64,000 nucleotides of DNA, taken from contig NZ_JACHID010000002.1 in assembly GCF_014203025.1 (NCBI RefSeq), positions 124,001-188,000 of the forward strand, given 5' to 3'. Position numbers and translations under genes: made by a program. The notes under the pieces are model-generated. The model was not told the origin of the DNA and did not search any database. It saw only the letters and a program-made list of their open reading frames with translations. The DNA comes from Desulfurispira natronophila. GTDB lineage: Bacteria; Chrysiogenota; Chrysiogenetes; Chrysiogenales; Chrysiogenaceae. Positions within the stretch are counted from its first letter, which is position 1. Each line of letters opens with the position of its first letter. Below are positions 27,830-35,649 of the stretch, one piece after another.

Positions 27830-28627
27830 ATGGACGAGGAAAAGAAGTCAATGAAGCGTCGGAGTTTTGTCAAGGGTCTGAGTGCCTGGCTGCTTGCCAG
27901 TGGTGCTGCTGTTCAGGCCCAGGCTTTTTCAGGCAAAATTCCGGGGCGAGATGAAGAGGATCAAAGATACGTTGGTCAAGAGGGAAAACGCTTTGGCATG
28001 GTTGTAGATCTACGCAAATGCGTGGGATGCCAGGCTTGCACGGGTGCCTGCAAGGTAGAGAACAAAACCCCACGCCATCATTTTCGCACTTGGGTAGCGG
28101 AGTATGAGCGGGGTGAGTATCCGGCAGTGCACAAAGTATTTTTGCCCCAGTTGTGTAATCATTGCGCGTCACCGTCATGTGTAAAAGTCTGTCCTACGGG
28201 TGCTACTTTCTCCCGTGGAGACGGTGTCGTTATGGTTGATGACAAAGTCTGCTGGGGGTGTGGCTACTGTGTCAACGCCTGCCCCTACGACAAGCGCTAC
28301 TTTCACCCTCAGAGCAAGACGGTAGATAAGTGCACCCTTTGTGCCCACCGCCTGGACAGTGGCCTGCTGCCAGCCTGTGTCGAGTCCTGCGTCGGGGGCG
28401 CCCGGGTAGCGGGAGACCTCAATGACAAGAAATCCCAGGTCTCGCGGCTACTTGCAGGTTTTTCTACTGCTGTTCTACAACCATCCCAGGGGAATCGCCC
28501 CCAGGTGTACTACATCGGCCTGGATGGCTCTGTGCAAAACCAGGTGCGCGGTACAGTGAATCTGGATGACCTGGCACGCATGCGCGATGGAAAACCCCGC
28601 CGCGAATGGCAAACAGCGTATAAGTGA
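27830..28627 (+). CDS. ttrB: TtrB-like periplasmic 4x[4Fe-4S] electron-transfer subunit
   Basis: Iron-sulfur subunit that carries electrons from the quinol-oxidising membrane subunit to the molybdenum subunit. The N-terminus has a Tat signal ('KRRSFVKGL', then a hydrophobic run to 'QAQA'), so it is exported folded. Four Cys clusters are visible: 'CVGCQACTGAC', 'CNHCASPSCVKVCP', 'CWGCGYCVNACP' and 'CTLCAHRLD...PACVESC', as in DMSO-reductase-family B subunits. The 265-residue length fits TtrB. The ATG at 27830 follows GGAGG by eight bases; a five-residue upstream start is less likely. It is first in a three-gene operon, in the B-C-A order known for ttrBCA and also for srdBCA. Confidence 0.88.
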   Translation: MDEEKKSMKRRSFVKGLSAWLLASGAAVQAQAFSGKIPGRDEEDQRYVGQEGKRFGMVVDLRKCVGCQACTGACKVENKTPRHHFRTWVAEYERGEYPAVHKVFLPQLCNHCASPSCVKVCPTGATFSRGDGVVMVDDKVCWGCGYCVNACPYDKRYFHPQSKTVDKCTLCAHRLDSGLLPACVESCVGGARVAGDLNDKKSQVSRLLAGFSTAVLQPSQGNRPQVYYIGLDGSVQNQVRGTVNLDDLARMRDGKPRREWQTAYK

Positions 28628-28636
28628 GGTCACATC

Positions 28637-29824
28637 ATGGAAATTTTTGAATCTCTGTTTACCATTTCATCGGTTACTCCTGACCGTCCCTGGGGGCTCA
28701 ATATCCCCAACTACTTCTGGTTTACGGGCAGCAGTGCGGCCGCCTTTATTATTGCCAGTTTTGCCCACGTCTTTGGCATTCGCAAGTACAAGCCGGTGGC
28801 GGGATTTTCTTTGTTACTGGCCTTTGTGCTGCTGGTGGCAGCTCCTTTGAACCTTATCGATGACCTGCGCCAACCGGGACGCTTGTTTAATTTCTTCCTT
28901 TATGGCTGGGATCACTTTCTCACTTCTCCCATGAAGTGGGGGGTTTTGCTGCTCATGGCTTATCCGTTGTTGATTCTCTTTGAAGCCTTGCTGCTCTACC
29001 GTACTCATTTTGTGCATAAGGCGCAGGAAGCGTCCAGTGCTTTGGCGAGAGGCTTTTACCGTCTTATGGCGCTCGGGAATATGCGCCTGGACGAAGCCGC
29101 TTTGCAAAAGGATGAAAAGCGTGGTTTTGTATTGGGTGCCATCGGTATCCCCCTGGCATTAAGTGTACACGGCTACACCGGCTACATCCTGGGTGCGGTT
29201 CAGGCCAACCCCCTGTGGAGTACGCCTCTGATGCCGGTTTTGTTCCTGGCATCGGCCATGGTCTCCGGGGCGGGACTGCTGATTGTCCTATTGCCCATTG
29301 TGCAGAGGTACTTCAGCCCCATGCAGCGGGTTGATGGAGATATGATGCTTGCCCTGGCCCGTCTGCTGGGCTGGTTTATTGTCATTGACCTGGTTGTCCG
29401 CTTCTTCTGGCTGACCTTTGCCATGCCGTTTGCCGGCGATTCTGGCTACACCTTGGTCGAATACTTCAGGCATCACTTTGTAGGTGTGGTTTACGTTGAA
29501 TACCTGCTCTGCCTGATCGTACCCATGATTATTGTCTTCAGCCCTCTGGCAAAACGTGTCGGGTGGGTTTTCCTGGCCGGTTTGATAACAGCCGTCGGCG
29601 TGTGGCTCTTTCGCTGGAACACGGTTGTGGGTGGACAGGGAATTGGTCGAACAGCCACCGGATTTCTGGAGCACACGCCCCACTGGTTTGGCCCTGACAG
29701 TATCACCGCAATAATGGCTAACTGGGGTGCTTTCATAGCCATACTGGCCATCGTCATGCTGATTTTCCCCTGGGATCGGGAGATGGCGGAACACTACCAA
29801 GGAGAACATCATGGAAAAGAGTAG
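28637..29824 (+). CDS. ttrC: TtrC/NrfD-type membrane quinol-oxidising subunit
   Basis: A 395-residue polytopic protein of the NrfD/PsrC family. About nine hydrophobic helices can be seen, for example 'FLLYGWDHFLTS' to 'LLMAYPLLILFEALLL', 'GIPLALSVHGYTGYILG', 'LLGWFIVIDLVVRFFWL' and 'FIAILAIVMLIFP'. It anchors the complex and feeds quinol electrons to the B subunit. The start (ATG 28637) is ten bases after ttrB with a GAGGT ribosome-binding site. Its last 14 bases overlap ttrA, so translation is coupled. The family does not reveal the terminal substrate. Confidence 0.88.
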   Translation: MEIFESLFTISSVTPDRPWGLNIPNYFWFTGSSAAAFIIASFAHVFGIRKYKPVAGFSLLLAFVLLVAAPLNLIDDLRQPGRLFNFFLYGWDHFLTSPMKWGVLLLMAYPLLILFEALLLYRTHFVHKAQEASSALARGFYRLMALGNMRLDEAALQKDEKRGFVLGAIGIPLALSVHGYTGYILGAVQANPLWSTPLMPVLFLASAMVSGAGLLIVLLPIVQRYFSPMQRVDGDMMLALARLLGWFIVIDLVVRFFWLTFAMPFAGDSGYTLVEYFRHHFVGVVYVEYLLCLIVPMIIVFSPLAKRVGWVFLAGLITAVGVWLFRWNTVVGGQGIGRTATGFLEHTPHWFGPDSITAIMANWGAFIAILAIVMLIFPWDREMAEHYQGEHHGKE

Positions 29825-32800
29825 ACGTCGATTTTTGGCGGGAACTGCCGCAGTGGCAGGGCTCAGCGCCCTGGGCGGCTACCGTGAGACACTGGGAGCC
29901 ATGGCGACATTCAGCGACAAGGGAGCTCGCACCAAAGATACGGTTTACGGGAATGCGGAAGAGCCTGAGGTGACCATCGGGAGTGACGGTAAGCCAAAAT
30001 TCAATCCTCGTTACAAGATGGCGGCCTCTGTTTGTAATGGCTGCCCGACCCACTGTGGGGTGCGAGTCAAAATAGACCGCGAGAGTGGCGAAGTGGTTCG
30101 CACGACGGGGAACCCGTATAGCCTGCTTTCAAGCGATCCCTGGCTACCTTACGATACCCCATTGGCCAAGAGTTATACTTGGACGTCAGGACACGATGAT
30201 TCTGGTAATGAGCACCGCTCCACCGCCTGCGCCCGTGGTAATGTGGTCCTTGACAAGCTTAATGACAAATTTCGAGTGCTGCGACCGTTGAAGCGTGTCG
30301 GCAAGCGAGGCGAAGATCGCTGGGAGCCCATCAGCATTGAGCAATTAATGCGCGAAGTGGTGGACGGGGGCAATCTTTTTGGTGAAGGGCATGTGGATGG
30401 GCTACGCTCCATTTACGACCCCGAGACACCCATTGACTCCAGCAACCCGGAAATGGGCCCCAAGTCGAACCAGTTGGCTATCTTCGGCACCGGGAACGAA
30501 GGACGTCAAGCCTTTATGGTTCAGCGATTTGCTCAGTCATTTGGCACTCCTAATTTTTTTGGTCATACGTCAATTTGCGGTCTTTCCATGCGAGCAGGTG
30601 AAGCAGCATTTTTGAGCGGATTGGGAGCTGATCCCCACCTCAAACCCGACTTTGAAGAGTGTGAGTTTCTCTTGACGATTGGGACCTCGCCCGCTCAGGC
30701 CGGTAATCCCTTTAAGCGTCAAGCGAAACTACTGGCGCGGGCCCGCAGCGACAAGAACCTCAAGTATGTTGTCGTAGGGCCCATGCTCACAAACTGTGAT
30801 AGTGTAGCTGTTGGCAACCGTTCACGCTGGTTACCGATCAAGCCGGGCGAGGACCTGGCCCTGGTCATGGGGATGATCCGCTGGATTGTGGAAAGTGACC
30901 GCCACAACCGCGACTATTTACAGTTGCCTTCGGCAGAAGCTATGGAGGCAGCCGGTGAGCCCAGCTTTACCAATGCGACGCACCTGATCATCCAGGCAGG
31001 GGATCTTGAGGGCCATATTCTTGTGGACGGCGAAGATGCGCTGGTGATCGATGCTGATGATGACACCCTGAAGCGGGCCTCTTCTGTGCGTAAGGCGCGT
31101 TTGGAGGTTGATGAAACCGTTCAGTGGCAGGGCCGTAGCTATCGGGTAAAAAGCGCTTTCACTTTAATGAAAGCTGCAGCTTTTGAGCATACTCTGGAGG
31201 AGTATTCGTCCTATTGTGGTGTTCCCGTGCAGGATATTGAGGAAATCGCCCGTGAATTCACCAGCCACGGACGCAAGGTGGCTATTGATTGCCATGGCGG
31301 AACTATGCACACCACCGGTTTTTACACCACCTACGCTATTATGATGTTGGGAGGCCTTGTGGGGAATCTTAACTATCGCGGCGGTATGAGCGTAGGCGGC
31401 GGTAAGTTCCGTGATTTTAATGGTCCACGCTACAACATGGTCGCCTATACTGGCAAAACTGGAGCCAGAGGCTACCGTGCCGATCGGGCTCGGCGTGCCT
31501 ATGAGGATACCAAGGAGTATCGAGATCGTGTTGCTGCTGGCAAAAACCCTTATCCAGCCAAGGATACCTGGTACCCCTTTGCGCGCGCCCTGGTATCGGA
31601 AGTCATTGTCTCCAGCATTAACGAGTACCCCTACAAGCTCAAGGCCCTGATCAGCTGGAATGCCAACTTTGTCTATGGGCAGTCTGGTTTTGAGCATATA
31701 CTGGATGACCTGAAAGACCCTCAGCGCAGCATTCCATTGATAGTCGCCATTGACCCATTTATCAATGAGTCCAGTCGCTACGCCGACTATATTATTCCCG
31801 ATGCTGTACTCTACGAAACCTGGGGAGTGGTTTCTCCCTGGAATGGTTACCTGACCAAAGCCAACAATTTCCGCTATCCAATAGTGGACGCCCCCCAGGA
31901 GCAGTTTGCCAATGGTGAGCCCATCACCATGGACAGCTTTGTCATTGAGTTGGGAAAAGTATTGGGTATGCCTGGATTTGGTGCAAACGCTATCAATGGC
32001 CAGGACGGTTCCCGCTACCCTATGGAGAGACCCGAAGATTTCTATTTGCGGGTTTTTGAGAATGTGGCCCTTGATGGTACTCCGGTTCCCGATGCCAGCG
32101 ATGAAGAAATAGAGCTGGCAGGCATTGAACACCTGGTGGATGCTCTCAAGCGGGTTAATGGCTCCAACTGGCGCAAAGTGGCGTATTGCATGGCCCGAGG
32201 AGGGCGTTTTGCCGACAAGGACACCGCTTACCGAGGAAAACTGCTGGGGAGCACCTATCGCAACCCCATCAGTATCTACAGCGAGCGGGTTGGCAATACG
32301 CGCAACAGCTTGACGGGTCAGAAGTACAGCGGCGTGCCCCGCTACTATCCCCAAAGCTTTACCGATGGCACTCCGGTGCAGCGCACCTATGACTCGGATA
32401 AATTTAGTTTGCGGGCCTTCAGCTATAAGTCCAGCGTACTCTCTCAGGCTTCAGCCGCCAGTGAAATGCTGACTGACCTGCGCTACACAACCTATGTGGA
32501 CCTGAATCCTGTTGCAGCCCAACGCCTTGGGTTAAAGCACGGTGATGTAGTGAAGGTCACTTCTCCCGGCGGCTCCATAGAAGGTCTTCTGCGTTTACGG
32601 CAAGGGGTTCATCCTGAAGCCGTCGCCATTGAGCATGGCGCTGGACGGGAAGGCGAAGGAGCCGTAACGCTTCAGATTGGTAATGAAACTCTGCAGGGAC
32701 GCATCAGTCGCCGCAGTGGCATAAGTATTAACAAGATTGGCATGGTAGACAATAGTCGCCAAACGGTTTCGACTATGGCTGATTTCGTGGTGGGCTCCAA

Positions 32801-32840
32801 TGCCAGGCAGGCTATACCCGTTCAGGTGAGTCGAGCCTGA
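29811..32840 (+). CDS. ttrA: TtrA-like molybdopterin oxidoreductase catalytic subunit (tetrathionate or other oxyanion reductase)
   Basis: A 1,009-residue DMSO-reductase-family enzyme binding bis-MGD molybdenum. A Tat signal ('SRRRFLAGTAAVAGL') sends it to the periplasm. An N-terminal [4Fe-4S] site has Cys75, Cys78, Cys82 ('CNGCPTHC') and Cys140 ('ACARGN'). Cys256 in 'GHTSICGLSMR' is the likely Mo ligand. The C-terminal cofactor domain begins near 'TTYVDLNPVAAQRLGLKHGD'. Length, B-C-A order and TtrC-type partner fit tetrathionate reductase. Related complexes reduce selenate (SrdBCA), so the acceptor is not settled. MobA, needed for its cofactor, is encoded about 10 kb away. A two-component system follows 424 bp downstream. 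Confidence 0.85.
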   Translation: MEKSRRRFLAGTAAVAGLSALGGYRETLGAMATFSDKGARTKDTVYGNAEEPEVTIGSDGKPKFNPRYKMAASVCNGCPTHCGVRVKIDRESGEVVRTTGNPYSLLSSDPWLPYDTPLAKSYTWTSGHDDSGNEHRSTACARGNVVLDKLNDKFRVLRPLKRVGKRGEDRWEPISIEQLMREVVDGGNLFGEGHVDGLRSIYDPETPIDSSNPEMGPKSNQLAIFGTGNEGRQAFMVQRFAQSFGTPNFFGHTSICGLSMRAGEAAFLSGLGADPHLKPDFEECEFLLTIGTSPAQAGNPFKRQAKLLARARSDKNLKYVVVGPMLTNCDSVAVGNRSRWLPIKPGEDLALVMGMIRWIVESDRHNRDYLQLPSAEAMEAAGEPSFTNATHLIIQAGDLEGHILVDGEDALVIDADDDTLKRASSVRKARLEVDETVQWQGRSYRVKSAFTLMKAAAFEHTLEEYSSYCGVPVQDIEEIAREFTSHGRKVAIDCHGGTMHTTGFYTTYAIMMLGGLVGNLNYRGGMSVGGGKFRDFNGPRYNMVAYTGKTGARGYRADRARRAYEDTKEYRDRVAAGKNPYPAKDTWYPFARALVSEVIVSSINEYPYKLKALISWNANFVYGQSGFEHILDDLKDPQRSIPLIVAIDPFINESSRYADYIIPDAVLYETWGVVSPWNGYLTKANNFRYPIVDAPQEQFANGEPITMDSFVIELGKVLGMPGFGANAINGQDGSRYPMERPEDFYLRVFENVALDGTPVPDASDEEIELAGIEHLVDALKRVNGSNWRKVAYCMARGGRFADKDTAYRGKLLGSTYRNPISIYSERVGNTRNSLTGQKYSGVPRYYPQSFTDGTPVQRTYDSDKFSLRAFSYKSSVLSQASAASEMLTDLRYTTYVDLNPVAAQRLGLKHGDVVKVTSPGGSIEGLLRLRQGVHPEAVAIEHGAGREGEGAVTLQIGNETLQGRISRRSGISINKIGMVDNSRQTVSTMADFVVGSNARQAIPVQVSRA

Positions 32841-32923
32841 CAGTATATTAATGGCTTTCACTGAGCCTGCTGGCGTACGCCAAACCAGCAGATTATGAAA
32901 CCTCTCGAATACGGCGATTTTCA

Positions 32924-32970
32924 TCAAACGCCCCACCCTTTTTGCATTTGTCAGGGAGTGGGGCGTTTGA
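32924..32970 (+). terminator. Large hairpin after ttrA
   Basis: A 13-bp perfect inverted repeat (TCAAACGCCCCAC / GTGGGGCGTTTGA) with partly paired loop sequence (CCCT/AGGG). It begins 84 bp past the ttrA stop. There is no T run, so it may stop or stabilise the ttrBCA message without being a classical intrinsic terminator. Confidence 0.5.
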
Positions 32971-33010
32971 GCGTCAGGACGGTGCACATGATGGCACACA
33001 CCCTCCTTCC

Positions 33011-33148
33011 TTTGTAATCATTCACGGTGCATTGGCACTCGCATCAACATTCCTCCCAGAGACACTCACTTTCATCCGTGGTTGGAGTCTCTGCCGCTCG
33101 CCATCCGGGCTTGCTCTCGGAACACTGGCGCTCCTGCTGAAGAGCCGC
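33011..33148 (+). repeat. Dispersed repeat, copy B, before the regulator/kinase pair
   Basis: Ungapped diverged copy of 27573-27710 in the same orientation. Beyond it weak similarity continues: the TATATTAGCGACA region near 27793 resembles TATGCTGGCGACA near 33201. Each copy thus sits just upstream of a transcription unit. The gap 32841-33264 otherwise holds only the ttrA hairpin. Confidence 0.65.
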
Positions 33149-33264
33149 AGGGTGGCCGTGAATAGTAACCTTCCTTCTTGCCTTTCCCGGTTTTTGTTTT
33201 ATGCTGGCGACAGTTATATCAGCAGCCAAAACGATACTTACCGATGGGGAAAAAGGATTTATCT

Positions 33265-33972
33265 GTGCCAATCAGTTCTGCTAATCGAGATATTCTGCGT
33301 CATCTTGTTTTGCTGTTTGCCGAAGATGACAACCAGACGCGCCAGATGTTTCTTCCATATTTTACCGCCATTTTCCAGAATGTTCTGGAGGCTGCGAATG
33401 GAATAGATGCATTGGAGGTATACCAGAATCACCATCCACCGGTCATGGTGGTTGACATCGACATGCCTTACCTGAGTGGATTGGAGCTTATTAAAAAGCT
33501 GCGGCGCGAAAACGCAACTGCGCGAATCATAATAACCAGCGCCTACACCGATCAACGCTACCTGCTGGATGCGGTTGAGCTGGATATTTCCCGCTATCTG
33601 GTAAAACCGATTTTAAAAAATGACCTGGACAGTGCTCTGGAAAAGGTAGCCCGGGAAATTTCTTGCCAGGTGGGCTCCACACGGTGCTTTGGTGATGGGT
33701 GGGAGTACGATCCGGCAACCCGCTGTCTGTATTGTGCCCAGCAAATTGTTGATTTGACACCTTTGGAACGCCAGTTTCTGCATATTCTTATAACCAATAG
33801 CCATCGGGTGGTGGAGTACGCTGAGATTGAAAACCGGGTTTGGAGTGATCGGGATATGACCCAGGATGCTCTGAAGAGTGTTGTTCGCGAGTTGCGGCGC
33901 AAGGTGGGAAGATCCCGCATCGTAAATGTTTCGGGAACCGGTTATCGGTTCTGTGGCGAAGGAGGCACGTGA
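33265..33972 (+). CDS. OmpR/PhoB-family response regulator
   Basis: A 235-residue DNA-binding regulator. The receiver has the acidic residues in 'LLFAEDDNQTR', phospho-acceptor Asp64 in 'MVVDIDMP', the Thr/Ser switch 'IITSAYT' and 'LVKPILKND'. A winged-helix output (about 150-233) has 'LTPLERQFLHILITN' and 'VVRELRRKVG' with a final 'VSGTGYRF'. The GTG at 33265 has AAGGA seven bases upstream; an ATG 21 bases earlier lacks a good site. It overlaps the kinase gene. Its place after ttrBCA suggests it controls that operon, but Salmonella TtrR is of a different output family, so this is context-based. Confidence 0.88.
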   Translation: MPISSANRDILRHLVLLFAEDDNQTRQMFLPYFTAIFQNVLEAANGIDALEVYQNHHPPVMVVDIDMPYLSGLELIKKLRRENATARIIITSAYTDQRYLLDAVELDISRYLVKPILKNDLDSALEKVAREISCQVGSTRCFGDGWEYDPATRCLYCAQQIVDLTPLERQFLHILITNSHRVVEYAEIENRVWSDRDMTQDALKSVVRELRRKVGRSRIVNVSGTGYRFCGEGGT

Positions 33973-35537
33973 TGAGAGAGACCATTTCTACCCGTCGAAC
34001 CCTGGCCTATGTGGCAGTCGCGGTAGTGGTTCTCGTGGCCTCAGGAGGTATTGCCTACTGGATCACTGACCCCTGCCCCTTCTTGCTCAGCTCCGCCCTG
34101 GTTCGTCTGTTAGCCGGTTTTATTGCCGTGGCTATCTATCTGCGTTGGCGCGACTGGCGCATCTTACCTTTGGCAATCATGTTTTTTTTGATGGCTTTGC
34201 GTCAGATATTTACTCTTTTCAGTAATGCCTACGGCATAGATGAGCCCTGGCTGGTACAGACGCTGGTAGAGGGGCCAGGGTTTGTCGTGACTTTTCTGGC
34301 CTTTTTCGGTGTGCTCTATTTGTGGCGGGTCTTTGCGAACCAGGCCCGGGTGCAGGCAGCTGAGGCCGAAGCCGCCAGGCGTCGCCGACAGATCCGCCAG
34401 ATTCTTGACTCACAGCCATCATTGGTCGCTCTGGCAAACAGTCACCGTGTACTCAATGCCAATCGCAGCTTGCTGGAGTTTCTGGGTCATAGCTCGCTGG
34501 AGTCTGTGGGTTCATCGACACAGTGGCTACAGGAGCTGTTTCAACGTGGGGGTGCGCTTCCCCAAGGGCTAAGCTGGTCCGAGTTTTTGTTTCAGCAACG
34601 CCAGGCCGATGCTGAGGAGGTGCAGTTGCGCCTGGAAAAGGATGGTCAGCCACGAGTGTTTCTGGCTCGTTTTTGTCCCTTTGTCGAAGCTGAGGAAGAG
34701 ACTATTATTACCTTTTTTGATATTACGGCGCTGGAAGCGTATCAGCGGGAGCTTGAGCAACGTCACGCCGAACAACGCCAAATGCTGGTACAGCAGTCCC
34801 GCCTGGCAGCTCTGGGAGAGATGACAGGGGTCATAGCCCACCAGTGGAAGCAACCTCTGAACACTATCAACTGGCAGGTGCAGATGCTGCAGGAACAGGT
34901 CGCTCAGCTGGATGATCCTCGCACGGCGGAAGCCAGTCAATCCCTGCAGTCTATTCTTGATCAGCTGGATTTCATGAACAGTACGATTACCAACTTTCGC
35001 GACTTTTTTCATCCTGCCAGTCAATCCCAGGCATTTTGCCCCTGTCAGGCTATCAGCCAGGTGCTTCAGTTGCTGGAAGTTGAGTTTAACAAACACCATA
35101 TCTACTTTGAACTCAGCTGCCCTGATGAGCCTCTGCAAATCTGGGGACGCATGAATGAGTTCCAACAGGCTCTGCTCAATCTGTTGGTTAACTCCCGCGA
35201 TGCTATAGCCAGGCGGCGCCGGGAGGCTATTGAGAGTCAGGGTATACGGGCAGGGAAATTTGATGGAATCATAGGCTTGCATTGTCAGGTGGTGGAGGGC
35301 TCACTGGAAATGGTCGTTCAAGATAACGGAGGTGGCATACCCCCTGAAGTTTTACCGCAAATTTTTGAGCGCTTCTTTACGACCCGGGAGAGTGAAGGGG
35401 GAAGCGGAATCGGTCTGTATGTAGCCAGAATTATTGTGGAGGGACATCTTCGGGGGAGCATCCAGGCAGAAAATGTCAGGCAGGGTGCCCAGGTCAGGGT
35501 ATCGTTGCCACTTTTTACCCTTTCAGGGCAGGAATGA
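33972..35537 (+). CDS. Membrane PAS sensor histidine kinase, partner of the preceding regulator
   Basis: A 521-residue kinase. The N-terminal ~120 residues contain about four hydrophobic helices ('YVAVAVVVLVASGGIAYWI', 'LLAGFIAVAIYL', 'LPLAIMFFLMAL', 'FVVTFLAFFGVLYLW') and no large periplasmic domain, so sensing may be in the membrane. A PAS-like segment follows (about 140-255, ending 'TFFDITALEAY'). The H box is 'GVIAHQWKQPLNTI', then the ATPase domain with 'NLLVNSRDAI', 'VQDNGGGIP' and 'GGSGIGLYVARIIVEG'. The ATG at 33972 shares its A with the regulator's TGA stop (TGATG) and follows GGAGG. Cotranscription and pairing with the regulator are very likely. Confidence 0.9.
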   Translation: MRETISTRRTLAYVAVAVVVLVASGGIAYWITDPCPFLLSSALVRLLAGFIAVAIYLRWRDWRILPLAIMFFLMALRQIFTLFSNAYGIDEPWLVQTLVEGPGFVVTFLAFFGVLYLWRVFANQARVQAAEAEAARRRRQIRQILDSQPSLVALANSHRVLNANRSLLEFLGHSSLESVGSSTQWLQELFQRGGALPQGLSWSEFLFQQRQADAEEVQLRLEKDGQPRVFLARFCPFVEAEEETIITFFDITALEAYQRELEQRHAEQRQMLVQQSRLAALGEMTGVIAHQWKQPLNTINWQVQMLQEQVAQLDDPRTAEASQSLQSILDQLDFMNSTITNFRDFFHPASQSQAFCPCQAISQVLQLLEVEFNKHHIYFELSCPDEPLQIWGRMNEFQQALLNLLVNSRDAIARRRREAIESQGIRAGKFDGIIGLHCQVVEGSLEMVVQDNGGGIPPEVLPQIFERFFTTRESEGGSGIGLYVARIIVEGHLRGSIQAENVRQGAQVRVSLPLFTLSGQE

Positions 35538-35649
35538 TACTGGTTGCTCTCCTGGTGTTTACTTTACCCGGTAATCATGCTAGGTAGTAAGTGTATTTAG
35601 GCAATAGGTTTATTGTCTCACGAAACTTTTAACTGAGGGAGATAGTGGA

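Noticed and set aside
31164-32354. 396-codon antisense frame inside ttrA
   Set aside because: The sense strand is an unmistakable molybdoenzyme; the antisense frame is a shadow.
27512-33264. ttr region as a transposon or genomic island
   Set aside because: No integrase, transposase, target duplication or tRNA boundary was seen; only diverged repeats, so mobility is not claimed.
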